Shown here: piece by piece, positions 62,401-64,000 of the stretch
Numbering within the stretch: position 1 is the stretch's first letter
How the letters are laid out: every line of letters starts with the position of its first letter
From: Liolophura sinensis
Lineage: Eukaryota; Mollusca; Polyplacophora; Chitonida; Chitonidae
Length of the DNA: 64,000 bases
Direction: 5' to 3'
NCBI RefSeq assembly: GCF_032854445.1
Contig: NC_088306.1
Location: 19,627,764 to 19,691,763 of the forward strand
The notes under the pieces: model-generated
What the model saw: only the letters and a program-made list of their open reading frames with translations
Told to the model about the DNA's origin: nothing
Database searches by the model: none
Program-made: the position numbers and the translations under genes

Positions 62401-63303
62401 TGTTGTAAGGCTTTGGGCTGTGATACTTACGGCCGTGACCAAGGCATAGACATCGTCATCTGGAGACACGCTTAGCTACCAAGGTGTAAGGCTTTGAGGT
62501 GTGATATGGATACTTACTGATGTGGTCCGGACATAGTCGCCGTCATCTGGAAACACCCTCTGCTTGGCGATCAAGGTGTAAGGTTCTCCAATTCACGGCC
62601 TTGTTGTAAGGCTCTGGGCTGTGATATGCATACTCACGGACGTGGCCAAGGTATAAACATCGTCATCTGAATACACCCTCTCTTTGGCGACTAAGATGTA
62701 AGGATTTGGGGTATGATATTGCTACTTACTGATATGGTCAGGATATAGACACCGTGATGTGGAGACACCCTCTGCTAGGCGACCAAGGTGTGAGGCTTTG
62801 CCGCTATATATGCATATACTTACTGATGTGGCCAGAACACAAATGTCATCATCTGGAGACACCCTCTGCTTGACGGCCAAGGTGAACGGCTTTGTTATGT
62901 AGTATGGATACTTACTGATGCGGTCAGACACAGACGTCGTCATCTGGAGACACCCTCTGCTTGACAGCCAGGGTGTACGGCTTTGTTATGTAATATGGAT
63001 ACTTACTGATGCGGTCAGACACAGACGTCGTCATCTGGAGACAACCTCTGCTTGACAGCCAGGGTGTACGGCTTTGTTATGTAATATGGATACTTACTGA
63101 TGCGGTCAGACACAGACGTCGTCATCTGGAGACAACCTCTCCTCGACGGCCAAGGTGTACGGCTTTGTTATGTTATATGGATACTTACTGACGTGGCCAG
63201 GATGTTGACGCAGTCATCTGGAGACACCCTCTGCTTGGCGGCCATCAGTGTGTTATCCTGTATCGACTGACCCTTTTTGATGACGTCATCTATTGTGGGA
63301 ATC
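50362..63303 (-). CDS. AMP-binding acyl-CoA synthetase (ANL superfamily), C-terminal 398 residues
   Basis: Eleven exons join in phase to TAG at 50364-50362. The family activates a carboxylic acid as acyl-AMP and transfers it to CoA. Motifs in order: P-loop ATSGSTGDTK (about 36-45), FGQSE (184-188, the YGxTE position), GEIWVRGP (232-239), HSGDVGK (263-269, the adenylate-binding aspartate), GRKAD (280-284, hinge), IYPGHIEK in the C-terminal lobe and PLTGARQK near the end, where the catalytic lysine normally sits. All core motifs are present, so it looks functional. Family length of about 580-620 residues implies that about 200 N-terminal residues lie right of the window. It resembles medium-chain acyl-CoA ligase (ACSF2) or 4-coumarate-CoA-ligase-like proteins; substrate unknown. 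One intron uses a GC donor. Confidence 0.94.
50618..50700 (-). mobile_element. SINE internal fragment
   Basis: GATTATGGCGGAAGGAAACCG..CCCGGGGAAACCCACGACCA, no head or tail. Confidence 0.75.
51130..51585. repeat. Fold-back (inverted repeat) with CpG-rich centre
   Basis: The left arm (about 51130-51345) and right arm (about 51420-51585) are imperfect reverse complements. The clearest part is GCTGAGCCTCACCGCTTATG at 51323-51342 against CATAAGCGGTGAGGCTCAGC at 51427. The spacer holds two ATGGCG motifs. It lies within the last synthetase intron. Confidence 0.82.
51418..51580 (+). other. Possible first coding exon of a nested plus-strand transcript
   Basis: An open frame from the ATGGCGGCG at 51415 runs 55 codons to a consensus donor AAG/GTAAGC near 51580. 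No similarity is recognised, the left arm of the fold-back does not keep the frame open, and no downstream exon was found. This may be chance. Confidence 0.2.
51813..51862 (+). mobile_element. SINE tail fragment
   Basis: GCGTAAAACACCAATCAAAT with an AATA tail only. Confidence 0.75.
52293..52364 (-). CDS. Synthetase exon, C-terminal lobe with PLTGARQK
   Basis: Acceptor TTTCAG, donor GTATGC. Encodes RPRYYFIMDSFPLTGARQK, the usual p-x-y-x-x-x-v-d-x-fPlT-x-x-x-K stretch. Confidence 0.94.
52710..52767 (-). CDS. Synthetase exon
   Basis: Acceptor TTTCAG, donor GTAAGA. Encodes PKPGISLEETELKTYCVDK. Confidence 0.93.
52886..53140 (+). mobile_element. tRNA-derived SINE, diverged full-length
   Basis: Head CCTCCAGTGCCGAGTGTGG, B-box-like GTTATGAGTCTAACC, core, and an AACAAACAAAT tail. 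Confidence 0.8.
53349..53517 (-). mobile_element. tRNA-derived SINE, 3' part
   Basis: TTTATTGATTTAGTTATTTATG..CATCCGCAGGTTGCTGGCAA. Confidence 0.87.
53662..53881 (+). mobile_element. tRNA-derived SINE, full-length with internal gap
   Basis: Good tRNA head (GGCCTCCGTGGCTCAGTTGG, B box GAGTTCAAGTCC) and the AATA-tailed core. The segment between CAGCC and GCGGATGG is deleted. Confidence 0.93.
53966..54021 (-). CDS. Synthetase exon (56 bp)
   Basis: Acceptor CCACAG, donor GTGAGT. Encodes VVGVQYGDEDGESICLCV, the family's V-V-G-v-p-d-x-x-x-G-E-x segment. Confidence 0.93.
54553..54700 (-). CDS. Synthetase exon, hinge and C-terminal lobe
   Basis: Acceptor CTCCAG, donor GTAATG. Encodes DVGKMNSQGYITLIGRKAD, then GDVIYPGHIEKLFMEFEKVK. 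Confidence 0.95.
54832..54962 (+). mobile_element. tRNA-derived SINE, 3' part
   Basis: GATTGTCGTGGGTTTTCCCC..GTATAAGTAAAATATTCTTGAG with an AATA tail. Confidence 0.87.
55493..55743 (-). CDS. Synthetase exon with FGQSE
   Basis: Acceptor TTGACAG, donor GTGAGA. Encodes VAFGQSECLSIACTSPGNMG, VGYPLAHHEVKVV, MGEIWVRGP and ends NGWVHSG. Confidence 0.97.
56721..56791 (-). CDS. Synthetase exon
   Basis: Acceptor ATCTAG, donor GTAAGT. Encodes TLVAQAISPETRLKLLELFP, the helix before the YGxTE-type motif. 55744-56720 shows no other feature. Confidence 0.92.
57410..57501 (-). CDS. Synthetase exon
   Basis: Acceptor TTTCAG, donor GTAAGT. Encodes GAYPFQILNMVNSPEFEEYD and ends TSSLRG, the l-x-n-x-p-x-f-x-x-y-d-x-s-s-l-r-x-G stretch. 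Confidence 0.94.
58640..58810 (+). repeat. tRNA-headed interspersed repeat D, copy 1
   Basis: GACCGTTTGTCTCTTGCAAA..TGACGTCACAACAAACGTTTAG, then a tRNA-like part (A box TAGCTCAATGG, B box GGTTCGAGCCC). It does not fold as a full tRNA by eye. A second copy is at 60201. Confidence 0.75.
59303..59578 (-). mobile_element. tRNA-derived SINE, full length
   Basis: TTTATTTATTTG tail, complete core, CTACGTACGGCTGGAGAGGA, B-box complement, and head CCACTGAGGCCCCC at the right end. One of the best-preserved copies. Confidence 0.95.
59660..60160 (+). repeat. Interspersed repeat family B, two diverged copies
   Basis: 59670-59830 and 59985-60160 both follow the family order (AGTAAAACCAGAACAGCGAC; GGTTTTATTCTAACTTCACG; ACACCCCCTAACAC). 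Confidence 0.75.
60201..60332 (+). repeat. Interspersed repeat D, copy 2
   Basis: About 130 bp almost identical to 58640-58775, truncated in the tRNA-like part. Confidence 0.85.
60485..60592 (-). repeat. Interspersed repeat family B, inverted copy
   Basis: Reverse complement of the family (TTGAGCAGAATAAAAACCTG, AGGTAAACTGACAAGAAGCC, TTCACCGG). Confidence 0.7.
60927..61099 (-). CDS. Synthetase exon with GC donor
   Basis: Acceptor CTTTCAG. Encodes EVMGYINPVNDDVMASLGTI and ends SIQDY plus two bases of an arginine codon. The donor is AG/GCAAGT at 60926; only this site gives the phase required by the next exon. Confidence 0.93.
61247..61430 (-). mobile_element. SINE, diverged
   Basis: TTTATTTAGTCATTAGCTGATTG..TTCACTTATACGATGGCGGTC. 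Decayed core. Confidence 0.7.
61478..61619 (+). mobile_element. tRNA-derived SINE, 3' part
   Basis: CCTGCGGATGATCGTGGGCT..GTATAAGTGAAATATTTTTGAG with an AATA tail. Confidence 0.9.
61739..61831 (-). CDS. Synthetase exon, P-loop
   Basis: Acceptor TTTCAG, donor GTGGGT. Encodes GSTGDTKMVCLSQYAVVNFS; with the upstream ATS it completes the AMP-binding loop. Confidence 0.95.
62200..63190. repeat. 86-94 bp array seeded from a synthetase exon donor
   Basis: About eleven units downstream of the exon at 63189. Each repeats KQRVSPDD-like coding sequence plus (T)CA/GTAAGTATCC. Donor-like strings ACTTACTG recur at 62512, 62724, 62818, 62910, 63001 and 63092, with variants at 62339, 62425 and 62632. Units near the exon are most similar; distant ones decay. 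Confidence 0.95.
63189..63303 (-). CDS. Synthetase exon, first in window
   Basis: Acceptor TTTTACAG, donor GTAAGT. Encodes IPTIDDVIKKGQSIQDNTLM, then AAKQRVSPDDCVNILATS. Parent of the adjacent array. 63304-63884 is upstream intron with nothing recognised. Confidence 0.93.
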
Positions 63304-63883
63304 CTGTAAAACGATACCGAGCGACGCTTATTACTGTAGAGTGTTCAGAATCATGTAGACATTATCACGTTAATTACAAGTACAGACATATGGTATTCAA
63401 TTGTCTGAAGTGACCTCAAGCAATAATGATTGATTCTTTTAAAAAATAAACGGTTTGAATTTCTTTGTTGCGTCAAGATGCTACATGTGGCTAATTGACT
63501 GAAAATACGGCAGGTGTGTGATATCACGTGTATATGATTATGCATAAATGCTGGACTCCATTTAGAGTTACTTCCCTTGGACAGTGAAGAGACACTTGTT
63601 AAACTGTTTGGAAGAGAGCCCCAGATGTACACACATTCTATGTCCACACGTTGAGTTTACAATATCCCAATTGCTCTCCCTTAGACTCCATATAGCTTAC
63701 AACAAGGTTCTACTTGACATGTTTTTGTAGACTCTGGCTTAAACTTTCTTCAAATCATAGCATTCTGGTTAAAATCAACAATCAGGCACTTGCTTGTTGT
63801 TTCGTTTGTTTGGGATTTACCAATAATGGAATCGACATACGACGTTGCCTCCTTGCAGCATTGTTATCCAAATGCCAACAAAT

Positions 63884-64000
63884 GTGGTCACTGTGAGTTC
63901 AAGTCCAGCTCATGGTGGCTTCCTCTCCGGCCGTACGTGGGAAGGTCTCTCAGCAACCTGCGGATGGTCGTGGATTTCCCTCGGGCTGTACCCGGTTTTC
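63884..64000 (+). mobile_element. tRNA-derived SINE cut by window edge
   Basis: GTGAGTTCAAGTCCAGCTCATG + GTGGCTTCCTCTCCGGCCGTA, then core up to the last base. Confidence 0.92.

Overview
The window is nuclear DNA of an animal, most likely a marine mollusc or another lophotrochozoan. The protein-coding exons are short and separated by long AT-rich introns with GT..AG borders. Many copies of one tRNA-headed SINE with an (AATA)n tail are present, together with an unusual number of minisatellites. No bacterial-type operon, CRISPR array, rRNA or complete viral gene is visible.

Three genes can be read exon by exon with matching splice phases. (1) Bases 1081-4005, plus strand: the C-terminal 408 residues of an ionotropic glutamate receptor (six exons; the amino-terminal part lies off the left edge). 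(2) Bases 8090-43834, minus strand: a complete 17-exon gene for a 635-residue DUF885-family protein, with a signal peptide, an HE-x2-PGHH-x-Q putative metal site and a hydrophobic C-terminal tail, so a probable surface ectoenzyme. (3) Bases 50362-63303, minus strand: the last 11 exons (398 residues) of an AMP-binding acyl-CoA synthetase (ANL superfamily); its N-terminus lies beyond the right edge. The receptor and DUF885 genes converge; the synthetase and DUF885 genes are in tandem. No functional link among the three is evident.

The rest is intron and intergenic DNA filled with SINE copies, a second interspersed repeat family that occurs in both orientations, a recent 569-bp tandem duplication, a fold-back element, simple repeats and about fifteen minisatellite arrays.

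The most striking observation is that at four exons (DUF885 exons 2, 5 and 8, and the first visible synthetase exon) a segment straddling the exon 3' end and its 5' splice site has been duplicated in tandem into the downstream intron. This leaves one true donor followed by one to about nineteen copies, many still carrying a donor consensus. In DUF885 exons 2 and 5 some copies are in frame and open, so they could serve as alternative donors or as a new mini-exon.
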